NCBI GenBank assembly: GCA_025531455.1
Contig: JAMYHL010000019.1
Location: forward strand, 248,001-312,000
From: Apiotrichum sp. Y4204
Lineage: Eukaryota > Basidiomycota > Tremellomycetes > Trichosporonales > Trichosporonaceae
Length of the DNA stretch: 64,000 nt
Direction of reading: 5' to 3'
A program made the translations under genes and the position numbers. Positions 21,577 to 32,790 of this stretch are shown one piece after another; positions within the stretch are counted from its first letter, which is position 1; each line of letters starts with the position of its first letter. The notes beneath the pieces are model-generated. The model worked only from the letters and a program-made list of their open reading frames with translations. It ran no database searches and was not told the origin of the DNA.

Positions 21577-23936
21577 CTACATGATAATGCACGCGCACCC
21601 CCCGCGCTGGATATCGTCGTTGTCGCCGCCCTTGCCCTTCTTGCCCTTGCCCTTACCCGTGCCATTGCTGGCCTGCGGCTGCGGCCCAGGCGGCGACGCG
21701 TGAGCGAACGGCGCGACGGGCGAGGATGGGAATGTCGGCGGTGCGGGAGCCGGGCGCATGTAAGGCTGCGGCTGCGGCATTTGCTGTGGAGAATGCGGGT
21801 ACTGCTGATGCGGTTGCGGTGGCAGCTGGCCTGGAGGCGGGTTGGCTCGCGGTGGCCGGACGGGGAACGGCTGCGACATGTCGTCACCTGTCGGACCTGA
21901 CTCTGCCCGTTCGAGAGTTGTCGGCCGCCCAGCACTCGTGCGAATCGAAACCAGCTCGATGCCAGAGTCGGGACTGCGAGGGGCCTCGTCGCCCTGGCCT
22001 TGCGCATAGTCAGGCCCAAAGTCGTCGTTGAACGATTCCTCCTCGCCGTAGTAATAGTCATCTGGCCCTCGGTAAGTGTCCTCGTAGCCCGAAGTATTCA
22101 TCCCGGCTCGGCTGCTGACACTTTGCTTCTCCCACCGGATTGGCGTCCCGTCCTTGTCCCATTCGACTGCGAGATCTCGTTCGTCCTCCCCACTTGGCGG
22201 CTCATCTTCTCCACTGGTCCTTCCTTCGGCGCTGTTGTGTGTGGCAACAGCAATGCCTAACTTCTTTGCCACAGCAGGGAGCACGACGTCGTCCCAGTCT
22301 GCGCCTTTCGGAGGAGCAAACCCTGTTTCTGGCGGCACGAAATGTGCAGCGACACCTAAACGAGCCTGAGGGCCCAGTGATCCTGGTGGTGAGACTGTAG
22401 CAGCACGTAGTCGCGGTTTCGCTGTGTTCGACTTGGGTCGTGCGGTTGCAGTGTTGGCCGACGACCGACGTGGTCGACTCGGGAGAGAGTCTGTGGTGGT
22501 GTTGGAGGACTGCCGGCGTGCGCGGGTAGGAGGGTTGACACCGCGTGCGACATCTGATCCTTGACGTTTCCGCGACGCTACCGCCTTGCCTCCAGGTGGA
22601 GTATCCACCGCGCCAGCACGCCCCGCAGACGCCCGTGGCTGTCGTACATTCCGAACAGTGCCATTCGGAGTGCCTCCAGGTGTCCCGTTTGGAGTGCCAG
22701 TCCGTGACCGACCAGTGTTTCGCTGTTTCGACGGTCCAGGTCCAGAAGAGGCAATTGTCGCCACTGGTGTCACTGGCGTGACAGGCGTTGGCGGGGACGA
22801 TGTCGATTTACGTGGTTGTCGTTGTACCGGGGCCGAAGGATTTGGCCGTGCTGACGCGAACTTTTGGATGGCCCGGACCTCAAACTCGTCCTCAATCTCT
22901 GCGAGTGCAGCGTCAAGGTCAACGCGAAACGGTGGGGGTTCGTTCATCGACTCCGACGCGGTGGGAAGTTCTGGACTTGGTGAGCGAACCATGCTTTTCG
23001 TTCGGCTCTTCAAGACGGGAATCCCAGATGGCGCGCTGGGAGAACCCTGGTGCGGTCCGTGGGCTCCCATTCCTAAGCGGTGCGGAGGATCAGGTGCGCG
23101 CGTGGAAACCGACATGTCAAAGGAGGGCGAGGGAGGTGGACCCGGAAATGATTGGGTCGGATGAGTATGGGAACTCGTCGACGACGCAGGTGACGATCCC
23201 CCGCGAGGAATGCGTATAGGAGGAACCGGAGGCACGTAGCGGGAACTGTTGTTGTGATCGTGCTCGTCCGCAAGTGTCTCCTGGACGTTCACGTCGACAG
23301 CCGACGCCGAGTATGCGCGGGGCCGAGTGGGGATCCGCGAGCGCGGCGTCGACGGCGGCTGATCACTGGCCGAAGTCCCGGCGAGACGCGGTGTGGTCGG
23401 GCGGGACGGGGTAGTGAGTCGCGGAGTCGTAGGGCGGGACGAGGTGTACCCGTTAGCCGTATTGGGAGTGCGCGGACAGTCCGTGTCAATCAGATACGAG
23501 GTCGAATTGAAAGTTGAGTGGGCCGTGGAGTACGCTACCGAGCTAGTCGAGCCGGCACGTGAACGCGTACGGCTGGCGGGAGTCCTGCTGGCCGTTGGAC
23601 TTGGTCCTTGCGATAGTTGCTGATGGTGAGAGTTTTTCCTCGGACGTGCGCCGCTCGCAGATGATGTGCACGGGACCTCCTGGGGGCGTCTGGCCGAGTG
23701 GTTCGAAGACTGCACCGATTGTGGGCTGCTGCGATAGCTCTTTGAGTCTGTGACTGAGTCGTCTCGGGAGGAAGTGGGAGAGGGTTTTGTCGACGCTTGG
23801 CGGGTCGCCGAAGCCGAATTGGAACGGCAGCGGGAAGTGGTGGTGGTGTAAGGGCGGGTTGATGAAGGAGTGTTGATGCTGTGTACGAATGAGGGATGGT
23901 GGCCGTTGATGTGATTGTAGTCTTTGGACGGCGGCG
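21577..23936 (-). CDS. Large disordered Ser/Pro-rich protein with C-terminal CaaX box (5' end unresolved)
   Basis: One frame stays open for about 790 codons from a candidate acceptor (CACTCACAG) at 23937-23938 to TAG 21577-21579. It is rich in Ser/Pro/Thr/Arg, with repeated SRPTTPRL and GTPNGTPGGTPNG. Islands of order are LDAALAEIEDEFEVRAIQKF, DWDDVVLPAVAKKLG and VEWDKDGTPIRWEKQ; I recognise these only as looking conserved, not as a named domain. Pro/Gln-rich sequence follows, then a Lys/Gly patch and the terminus GGCACIIM. CIIM fits a farnesylation-type CaaX box, and the Cys two residues upstream of it could be palmitoylated, so membrane anchoring is inferred. The first in-frame ATG is at 23115; the frame upstream has none, so the start is probably in an upstream exon I could not identify. 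Confidence 0.7.
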
Positions 23937-24664
23937 CTGTGAGTGAGATGGGTGACAAGGAGCGAGGGGCAGTTGGGCGAGGGAGACAAACAAGGGGTTG
24001 TTGTCGCAGCGAAGCGGGCAGCGCGCGGCAGACAGGAGATGGAAATCCAGACAGGAAGCAAGCCACCGACGGACACAGGCGGCGGTGATGCACGGTCGTG
24101 GAAACGTGAGGAGCCAAGAAGCGGACGATGCGAACCAAGTATCGTGAGAACAGAGCGATAAAAGTGTCAACAAACAAGCACAAGTGAAGGTCGGAGAAGA
24201 GGAGCGAGATGGGGAGGAGTCCGATATGTGGAGTATGGTCGCCAAGTTTAGGAGTTGAGGGACAGCGAGGGCACGGTGGCAATTGGACAAGTGATCAGGA
24301 CCTGGGAGCGGACGAGGACGGGGGCTCGTTTTGCATGCGATAGCTCGCTGCCGAACGTGTTCCGTGATAAACTCTCCAGCAAGGACAGGAATGAAGACAG
24401 AAATGAAAAGAGCAAGAACGCGAGATGGGATAGATGGCGAGCGGACAGGGATGAACAAGCCATGTAACGGTCCAGGCTTCCGGAGAGTGGATACGCGAGC
24501 AAAACACAAACAGGCTGGATACAACCCTAGACATGTCCAGCCAACACCGCTATGGCCACATCGTCACCCATCAACCTCTGGCCCCTTTCATGCAGCACTT
24601 CATGCCGTCTGCACGTATTCGCAGGCCAGACCTCCCGAGCCGAACTTGTGCGTCCCATCACCGT
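23937..24664. other. Upstream region of the CaaX protein gene
   Basis: CT-rich on the minus strand, no ATG for several hundred bases, suggesting a long leader or a 5' intron. An ATG in fair context near 24337 (MQNEPPSSSAP then a GT donor) could be the first coding exon, but the phase does not join to the 23936 exon. Confidence 0.35.
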
Positions 24665-25144
24665 TCATAGACAACACCTCATCATGGCAGCACAAGGGTC
24701 CAGGGCAAACGGGAGCGGGTACACGTACTGTACAACATCACTCCTTGCCGTCTGCTGCAGATCAAACCTTGTTCCCGCGCAGAAGAGCATCTGTGCCGGG
24801 AAGCAGAAGCCTGCAATGTGCGTGGGAGCCCTTTGCACGTATTGCACGGCGACCTCAACACTACTATCTGCAGAACGCCTCGCTGCAAAAATGCCATGAC
24901 CCGGTTGCGCGTAGTTTGTTGCCACCGGGTGATCCCTTGTACCATAAGTGCCGGCCAGTGGCCGCGACTCGCCAGGCACGCGGCGCGTCGACTCATACGC
25001 AACGGCCATGACCCCGGCGGCAGGGTGTACAGCGAAGGGTCGTTGCAAACGAGAGTTTTGGCTCCACGTATCCCGCCGCGTCTCCTGTTTTTCTTGTGCC
25101 CCGACCTCGGCACTCCGGCTCGCTGCTCCTGAGCTAGCGTACAT
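24665..25144 (-). CDS. Unrecognised open frame of about 160 codons
   Basis: Starts with ATG (MYASSGAASRSAEVGAQ) and ends at a stop at 24665. The composition is protein-like: a basic/polar N-terminus, then HPAAGVMAVAYES, a middle with Gly/His/Asn, and a Cys-rich hydrophobic end (HIAGFCFPAQMLFCAG ... AAMMRCCL). I know no family for it. It lies downstream of the candidate spliced gene at 25609 on the same strand and could be a 3' exon of it, an independent gene, or chance. Confidence 0.25.
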   Translation of the reverse strand: MYASSGAASRSAEVGAQEKQETRRDTWSQNSRLQRPFAVHPAAGVMAVAYESTRRVPGESRPLAGTYGTRDHPVATNYAQPGHGIFAARRSADSSVEVAVQYVQRAPTHIAGFCFPAQMLFCAGTRFDLQQTARSDVVQYVYPLPFALDPCAAMMRCCL

Positions 25145-25175
25145 CTACGCGTTGAAACGCGAGGAGCGACATGAA

Positions 25176-25609
25176 TCAGAGTCGTGTAAGAGCTTCGTGG
25201 TCCCCGGTTTCTGGCCCGCGATCTCGATCTCGGCGAGTGGCAATCAAGTCCCGAAATGAGGGCCAGACACACATGGCCGAGAGGCCAGGTTGTCGTCCGC
25301 GTGGTTCCCCTAAGACAGGGACGCAGAATACGAGAAGCTCCGCGACGTGAGCCCCACCCCCGAAACACTCAGATGAGATGCACAGGGAGGGGATGCGATA
25401 GGGAAGAAGCAAGGAGGATAATCGCAGAAGAACACTCGTTGGTGAGAACGAAGACATATATAGACACGCGGAAGGTTCACAGTGACAATGACCTATGATC
25501 AAGGACGTAAGACCAACACACGCAGGAGACACACTGGAATTGGGAGTGGAACTTGGACACGAAACTCACCTGTGCCAACGACGAGGCCCACGGCCCAAGC
25601 GTCCACCAT
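25176..25609 (-). CDS. Possible small spliced gene, unknown product
   Basis: A pyrimidine-rich stretch typical of leaders in this genome (about 26000-25615) runs into an ATG at 25609 (context CGCAATGG). Exon 1, 25609-25570, encodes MVDAWAVGLVVGTG and closes on a perfect GTGAGT donor. An acceptor at 25493-25494 (TTGATCATAG) opens a 105-codon continuation to a TGA at 25176; the sum is 118 residues. The second exon is Cys/Ser-rich with a hydrophobic segment (HVAELLVFCVPVLG). No homologue recognised; the start and donor are better supported than the second exon. Confidence 0.3.
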
Positions 25610-27472
25610 TGCGGGCCGTAAACTGTGTGCCGGTGTGGGCGAGGGTGAAGACGATGAACAGTCGAAGTTGAAGAGGAAGAGAGAGAAGAATTGATGTCGA
25701 AAAGACGTAGTGAAGAGGACGAGGAAGGCGGCGATGAAGCGAGATTGACGCAGATGGATGAGGGAAGACGATACGGACAGACAGAGATGTGGCGAGATGG
25801 ACAGTGCTGCCAGCAGCGAGGCGCGAGAATCGATAGAATCCAACGAAACCTGAGAGGAAGACCCGGAGAAGCGATACGAGCAATAAACCGAAACAAGATA
25901 ACGAGAGTGTTCTGAACAGTTTCCAGTGAAGAAATGTGGGGAAGGGAGATCTTGATGCCAACGACCACGACGAGAGAGGTGGCGCGACGAGCTCAAGCTC
26001 AACGACACGGCGCGTGAGCCCGAGAATGCGCCGCGACTTCGCCGAGAGGGACGGATACGACGGAGTAGAGCTCGGCTTCTGCAGGTTAGAAAGAAGGGCG
26101 GATGGAGACGATGACGGAGCTGAAACCAAGCTGAAAGGAAGAAGTCTCGGAAGCAGAACATGTCATACAGTACAAAGCGCGTTCCCATCGTCGCCCGTGG
26201 CATCAGTTGATCCTCGTGCTGCCATTCCAGCATCCAGGATACGCACGCGTATACACGGCTATGGAATGGAGACATGGAGACAATGCACAGCAAGCGTGCC
26301 TCGGTGCCTCTTGCGCCTCTTGTCGCGTTCGTCGCTTGGTCCCCTTGTTGTCCCACAATCCCACACCGAGGACCGACGGACGACAAGCGGCCCGCGCGGA
26401 CGCCACCCCCGCCACCATCTGCTTATTGCGCCTTGTTTCCTACAGTATATGCGCTGTACGTCCATTTCCTTTGCAATCCTGGTCGAACTCCGATGGTCTG
26501 CTGCTGTCACTCGTTCTACCCCACCTCACTATCTCTACCACTCTCTGTAATCCGAAAGTGGCGCTCCACCGGTCAATGGTCGGAGCTGAAACAATTGTAG
26601 AACCACACGACACTCGACGCATCCAACATACTGAAACCAACAATCTATTACAGGCGGCCGTTTTAGCATCGCGTTACTCTCAGGCCAGCTGGCATAGAAC
26701 CAATGTGCTGCACTGTGCATTTCCGCTCAACCCGCTCAATTCCTCACCCGTGCGCTCCAACTCGCGGAACTCACTGCTGCCGCTTTCATCAATCAAATAG
26801 AGGGGACTTGGTAGCCACAGAGCCTGCAGGACCATACCATCAGGACTCCAGTGCACCAGACCTCTTCCAGCCTTCAGCGCACGGGCTTGCCAGATTAGGA
26901 GGAGTCACGCCTGTCTACCCATTGTAACTTGTAACACGCTCATGCGCTCATGACCCATGACCCATGGGGCAATGGCCCCCATGGGAGTGGAAACCAGGTA
27001 ATGCCAAGTAGTAGTTGAGCCAGTGTTTTTCAGTCTGGAGCCGAGCCTGACATTGTGGAACACTATCCAGGGGTTTCCAGCCCTATCAACTGCTTGCACC
27101 AACGTACCAGGTTCCTCGACTTGGTAATGGACGCCGGTCCAGAACAGCAGAACCGCGCACTTGCCCTGACTTTGCCATACTCACTGGCTTGCTCTGTACA
27201 TCACACAGTCACTTGCTTCAGCTCATCATGGTTAGCATGTTGGCAGCGTCACAGTGTTTGAACACACGGCCAGTAGCCCTTGTCACGGTCACTTGCTGCA
27301 ATTACTCCATCTCGATTGTCCAGGACCATGCATGCTGCATGGCCAAAAGGGTCATGCAAGGGATCGTGAGGATGGGGGAGAGGGAGATACGGAAAGAGAC
27401 ACGGAGGGATCTAAACTAACACTGTCCAAAAAGAGTAGTTGGAGAGGTGGGTAGGGAGATGCGCGCAGCGCC
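25610..27472. other. Gene-poor interval
   Basis: Its left part is the CT-rich (minus strand) presumptive leader and promoter of the 25609 candidate. The remainder to the heparinase-like gene's 3' end has only short open frames with no recognisable family. Near 26939-26999 there are clustered repeats of catgacccatgacccatgg-type sequence. I see no tRNA or transposon. Confidence 0.45.
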
Positions 27473-30094
27473 TTAGTTGTGGCTGGTGAGCGACCATGAG
27501 TCGAGGCCGACCGAGCTGGGGGTCACGTAGTCGGTGTCGGCGCGTCCAGGCCACTGAGGAGTAAAGAGGACCTCGGTGTGCATGCTGCCGCCGGACGAGT
27601 TCTCAATAACGAGAACAGTGCTATTGTTGGGGATGCTCTCGTTGAGATTGTCGGCATTGCCGCCCGAGACAGGCATGCCCGACTCGCCAGAAATGTACGT
27701 GTCCTGCATGGTCGAGAACTTGAGGCCAGCGGGCTGGGCGTTGAGAAGCTGAACCTTCATGGTGCGCTCGGAGAGAGACAGAGTGGCTGTGGTTCCGTCG
27801 CCGTCAACGGAAACGGAAGCGTTGGTGTGAATGCGCCACATAATGTCGTTAACGCCAGAGCCAGAGATCTCGTCCTGGAGGAGGATCTGAGAACGGCCAT
27901 TCAGGAAACGAATGCCACGCTTGGCGGTGCTGCACAGTCAGCGTCTATCGCGTATTTGTTGGTTTGCACTTACATTCCGCTAGCGTAGGCAGACGACATG
28001 TCAATGGTCATGAAGGCAGTGTCCGACTTGTCGAGAGAAAGAGCGGTCATGCCGCCCTGCTCAGTGCCAGAGCTCTCATACTTGACCGTGGGCGCGGCAG
28101 ACAGGAGCTGGTTCTCCTTGTTGATAAGCACAGTGTTCTGACCTTCCGTGCGCTTGCGGTAGTAGCTCCAGCGACCGGCTGACTGCGTGTCGCCGTCGAA
28201 GTATTGGTAGCCCAGGTACTGGTCGGAGCCGAGCTCGCCAGCCCAGCGCTGTCCCATGGCATCAAGCACGAAGTCTCCGATGTCGAGGTCATTGTGGTTC
28301 TGGTGGTCCTGAAGCGAACCAGCCTTCATGGCCCAGTAGCTTCCCGAGTTGTCGGTCCACGAGCTGCGGGCAGCGACCCATTCGCCCTCCTTGGCGTCGA
28401 AGTGCTTGTCGATGGCAAGGCCGTTCCACCAGACACCAGAGACGGAGGGGTCGTACCAGAACATTGAGAAAGGCTCCGAAGCATCGTACTGGTCACGCTG
28501 GTAAAGGGTGTAGCGAGGCTCGTTGTACAGGGAGCCCCAGAGCATGAGCGAGTTGGCGGTTGACGAGAACTTGTTGGGTCCGTGGTCGCCGTAGTTGAAG
28601 AGCGAGGTCATGCCCTGCACGTACATGTGGGCAAGGGAGTTGAACTTCCAGCCAGGGTTGACGGTGTCAAGGTCGAAGCTCTGACCGTAGGCAGTCTGGA
28701 GGGCGGAAACCATCTCGGCAGCACCAGTCGCACCGAAGTACCAGTAGTTGGCAGTCTCAGCCCAGGTGCCGTCCGAATACGCGCCCTTGAAGCAGTTGTT
28801 CTTAGAGTTCTCAATAGTGCGAGTAATCAGGGCCGAAGCAGTGCCAGTCGTGTCCTCGTCGACAATAGCAAGAGAGCCGAGAAGCAGACCAGCATTCGAA
28901 ACACAGTTCCAGTTGCCGTTGATGACCTTGTTGGCGTCACCAGCCCACCATCCAGCTGGGGTGCCCTTGGAGAGACCGTTGGTGACAATCCAACCACGGA
29001 TCGAGGAACGCTGGTCCTCGGTCCAGTAGTCGTAGAGCCAGTCGTAGGCAATGGCATACGCGCTGGTAAACTCGGCGCAGTCAAGGAAATGGCCGCCGCA
29101 GTTCCAAATGTCACCGGACGGAGCATTTGACAAGACATTGCCCACGTTGGCAGAGTGCTGAAGCTCCGCCCAGACACGCGCTCCGTACTCGGTGTTACCA
29201 GTGATCCTGTGCGCATAGGCCCAGTTCTTAATCTTCATCTTGACCTCACGCGCGACGTCGAGAACACCCGAACCAGTGGGTCCACCGTCAAACCTGTACT
29301 CGACAGGAGGGTCGGAGAGAGTCTTAGACGCGTTGCCAATGATGGTGTCGTTCCAGTAGCTGAGGTAGGGGTCCGCCGCAATGAGGTTCTTCTTGAGAGC
29401 CTCCCACTTGTACCCAGGAGCAATGAGACGAGGGTGCGCACGGGGGCTCGATTGCGAAGGCGAGTCAGGGTCGGCAGGCCACTTGCCATCGTCGGCAGCC
29501 GCGGTGTTCATGGCCGGCGCAGCGTATCCAGAAGTAGCAGTCTACAAGTCAGCACATATATCACCAGTTCTTGGCATGCCAAGTAGCACGTACACCAATG
29601 CCGTAGGCCGGAAGCATGTAGACGTCCGTTGCAAGAGGAAGGTAGACATTGCCATTGGAGCCAACGCGGTACTCCTTTGCTGGGGTGTCGATGTACGAGA
29701 CGAGGGAAGGCAGAGCGGTGGGGCGACCAGACGAGTCCGTCTGGCTGGCAACCGCACTGTTGACCTTGTCGGGGCCGGCATTGCCAGCGTTGTTGTTATC
29801 AGAGTTGCCGTTCGGCTTGTTGGCGCCGCTGTTGGACTTGTCATTGGCGCTGGAAGTCTTGTTGTTGTCCTTGTTGTTGCGGGTTCCAACGACTGCGCCG
29901 ACGACAACACCAACGATGATGCCGATCAAAAGAAGAACGCCAAGCAGGATCCAGAGCTTTTTCCGCGACTTCTTCTGGGGGTAGGAACGCGGGTGCTCCG
30001 AGCCAGTCGCAGCGTATGGGTTGCCCGAGGCCATGGGGTCTTTATGTCTCGGCAAGACAGAGTCGGCAGAGCCATGGTAAGAATTGGCGACCAT
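27473..30094 (-). CDS. Heparinase II/III-like polysaccharide lyase, type II membrane protein
   Basis: Exons 30094-29594, 29541-27974 and 27929-27473 give 841 residues. A polar cytosolic tail and a KKSRKK stop-transfer precede one transmembrane helix (LWILLGVLLLIGIIVGVVVG, about residues 47-66), then an Asn/Ser/Gly-rich stem. The catalytic part has an alpha-helical toroid with GHFLDCAEFTSAYAIAYDW and NGNWNCVSNAGLLLG, followed by the heparinase II/III beta-sandwich signature around HQNHNDLDIGDFVLDAMG and DQYLGYQYF. The family eliminates uronic-acid polysaccharides; capsule or wall glucuronoxylomannan as the substrate here is inference only. The start at 30094 is preceded by a CT-rich leader and CACC. 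An alternative first exon may exist at 30559-30670. Confidence 0.85.
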
Positions 30095-30558
30095 GGTGAT
30101 TAGGGCCGCGTTGCGGAGAAGGAAATGACAAAGAAAGAGTGGGTAAAAGTCGGGGAGAACAAGACGGAGCGTGGATGGTTAAAAGGAATGTCGATGGCAG
30201 TGGGGCGGGAGGATGAGGGAGAGTGAACGAAAGGTTGAAGAGAGGAGCAGTTGAGATTGCGGTGTTGCAAGAAAGGGGTTGCCTCGTGTCAGCACAACAG
30301 AACAAGAACAATACTGCTAGTCGTAACACTGCCACTGGGTACTGGCCAGTTTTCCCCCTGGCGTTTCTCCTGCCGCACCAGCCTCCAGCTTTCACTCCAG
30401 TGTTCATGCTGTGATAGCTGTGATAGGGGCAACATGTATGGAAGCATGTAATCTATCCGGCGCGCCTGCGCAGCAAACAGATAGACATTTGCGAGGATCG
30501 TTCGATGCGGTGCAGAATGGAGGAGGCTTTGCCACACTTGTGTTTCTCTTTTACTCAC

Positions 30559-30670
30559 AGTCGTTGCTCCGCGCACCGCCGTACGACCCATAGTTGCCAC
30601 TGGGGTCATCGCGGTACGGCCCAGGGGTCGGGGTGCTGTAGCCGCTCCCGCCTACTGGCTGGTACGACAT
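30559..30670 (-). CDS. Possible alternative first exon of the heparinase-like gene
   Basis: ATG at 30670 (context CCAACATGTCG after a CT-rich leader) opens 37 codons of Gly/Ser/Pro/Tyr-rich sequence (MSYQPVGGSGYSTPTPGPY) that stops exactly at a consensus GTGAGT donor, in phase 1. An AAAG acceptor at 30040-30041 would join it in frame to PMASGNPYAATGSE of the downstream gene, replacing its first 18-19 residues and skipping its start. It could also be the first exon of a separate, otherwise unseen gene. Confidence 0.4.
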
Positions 30671-32790
30671 GTTGGTTGGTTACCGAATGTAAGAGAAAAA
30701 AGGGGCGGCACTCGTCAAAGAGGTACGAGTCAACGAGGAAGGCTGGGTGAAAGGTCGTAAAAGGTCTTGGCCAAACAAGCGTTTAAAAGGCAGATCCTGT
30801 AGGACTTTCGCAAGCACTGCAAGGATCCGAGAGGTCAAACGTCTTTGGAGATAGTGAAAAGGTTGTGCGCGTAAATGCGGACGGGTCCCGTCGAGAAGGA
30901 CGAGGATAGTCGCGGCGCAAAGGAACAAGGGCGGGGAGGGAAGGGTCCCAAACAAAACGACGGCTAGGAAGCCGAAGGGAGGGAGGAAGATGAAGTCAAG
31001 GATCAAGGAGTGTGTGTCGGGAGGGACGACGAGACCTGGTACTTAACAAGTGCTCGTCTGTGGGGGTGAAGATTAGGAGAAAGGGGTGATGGTGATGTGA
31101 TGGAGTGTGGAAACAACGACGATACGACGACGTCGGTGTCAGTCTGTTGGTGCAGAACGGGCACAACAGGCAGGACGCAGGACGCGCTGGGGTGCGTGTG
31201 GGTGGATTGAATGGCCTTGAATGGACGGAACGCGTGCAAGCCAGCGAGCGTGGATGCGTGGATGGCTGACGGCGGCTGGCAGAATTAGGAAGGAAAAAGG
31301 CTGGGCGCTGAGAGTTGCATGGAAAAAAAAGTTACGGCCCGAGAGCAGAGGACAGCGATGAACAGCCGCGGATCCCCCGAGGACCTCAAGATCGGAGAGG
31401 AACACCCCTTCCCCCCCCCCCAAAGCAGACTGGCAGAAGCGCCAAGGTGGTCAGAGGCCAAGGGCGCAGAAGGAAGACCAGTGCTCAAAATCGAGAGGCG
31501 CTGAGGCGGGAAGTGGCCGGAGAGTGGCGCGCAACCCCTGGGATGGGTTGGAAGAGCTGAATTTTTGGCCTTTGGTACACGGCTCGACGGCTCGGTGCGT
31601 GTCTGTTTGGCTCCTTTGCGCTCCGCGCGCTCCTCTGGCCTCTGGCCATCTGGCTGGGTGGCAAGACGCCCTTGTGCCCTTGTATTGCTCAAGGATACGC
31701 GCTTGTGCAGTACGCATCACCACCACCTGCACTATTAATATTACGGTTCCTTTGTTATTTTATTCTATCCTCTGTACCGCTTTCAAGCCACTTTTCTTTC
31801 AGACAGCCGTTCGCTCATGCGCTCAGGGGCCAGCAACTACAGGCAGAAGGACTTGAACGAGGCAAGATGTTGTTTGCTCTTCTGGTCCATCAGTTGCTGG
31901 TAAGCTCGCATATTCTCCCATTCTCATAACTTTGGTGCTGGTGCTCAACCCCATGCACTGCAAGCTGTTGATATATAAATAAAACAGCGCTCCGAACAAA
32001 AAACAACACAAGCTGCGCATGACACAAGGCTTCTGCTCGAATCTGCTCTCGCTGCTCTGTCCCTTCTGCACAGCGCAATAGCGCACAGCCCCCCGCGGTT
32101 TGGGATTCCCGACCCCACCCTCTGGCCTCTGGTCGGATCCTTTCCTTTATTGCACTGTTGCGACGCTCCGCAGGCAGCCTGCAACCTCCCTGTATCAGCC
32201 CCAAGCCCGTGGCGCCGCGGCTGCGCACAGGACACAGAGGCCAAAGCGCAGCTGCCGCAGCAGAGCCCACGAACCGCAGACCCACAGGTTCGCGCTGGGT
32301 GCACGGACTCTGGGAAAGGGGGTTGTCCCTGAGCGCCAGGCACAGGGTGGCCACCGGCCGTTCCAAGAAACGCAACGAGCCTTGGCACTTGAAACGCCTT
32401 ACATAACAAGTGTTTCCTCGCGTGATGTGTGCATGCAGGGCGCGTGGAGTGCAAACTTTCCATTTTCACTACACGTCATTCTGTAAGGTGATGTCAGGGG
32501 TGGCGGCGGTGACCGCATGGTAAATTAGAAGCTGAGCTAGCTGAGAAGCATCTGACGCCGATGCGAGCGGAGCTTGCGGACAACTAGTTGCCAGGTGCCG
32601 CCCATCCGAATCGCCATCGACGACGACCAAAACCTGCGCAACATTGTTCTCGTTCTCGTTCTCTTGTTCTTGTCTAATGTATCGTGTATGGCGTCGACAT
32701 AGTCTACTCTAGAATCCACAATCCCTGCCGCTAACCTCCATTTGCCCCACCTGCAGAACCACACAACAATCCACAGATATCACACGTGCA
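30671..32790. other. Long divergent intergenic region before AMP deaminase
   Basis: About 2.1 kb. Near 30680-31280 the minus strand is CT-rich (leader of the 30670 exon). A C-tract of about 11 lies near 31411-31421. A TATATAAATAAA motif at about 31971-31982 is a good TATA candidate, but no gene start follows closely; it is about 800 nt from the AMD1 ATG. Open frames here lack recognisable families. Confidence 0.45.

Noticed and set aside
22000..24524. Other overlapping frames (for example 23535-24524 minus)
   Set aside because: They contain the CT-rich leader and overlap the CaaX frame; only the short segment near 23550-23910 is protein-like, and that is noted as a finding.
25499..26386. A 295-codon minus-strand frame before the 25609 candidate
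   Set aside because: Ser/Leu/Phe/Arg-rich translation of a CT-rich leader; no ATG context, ends across the GTGAGT donor. I treat it as non-coding leader.
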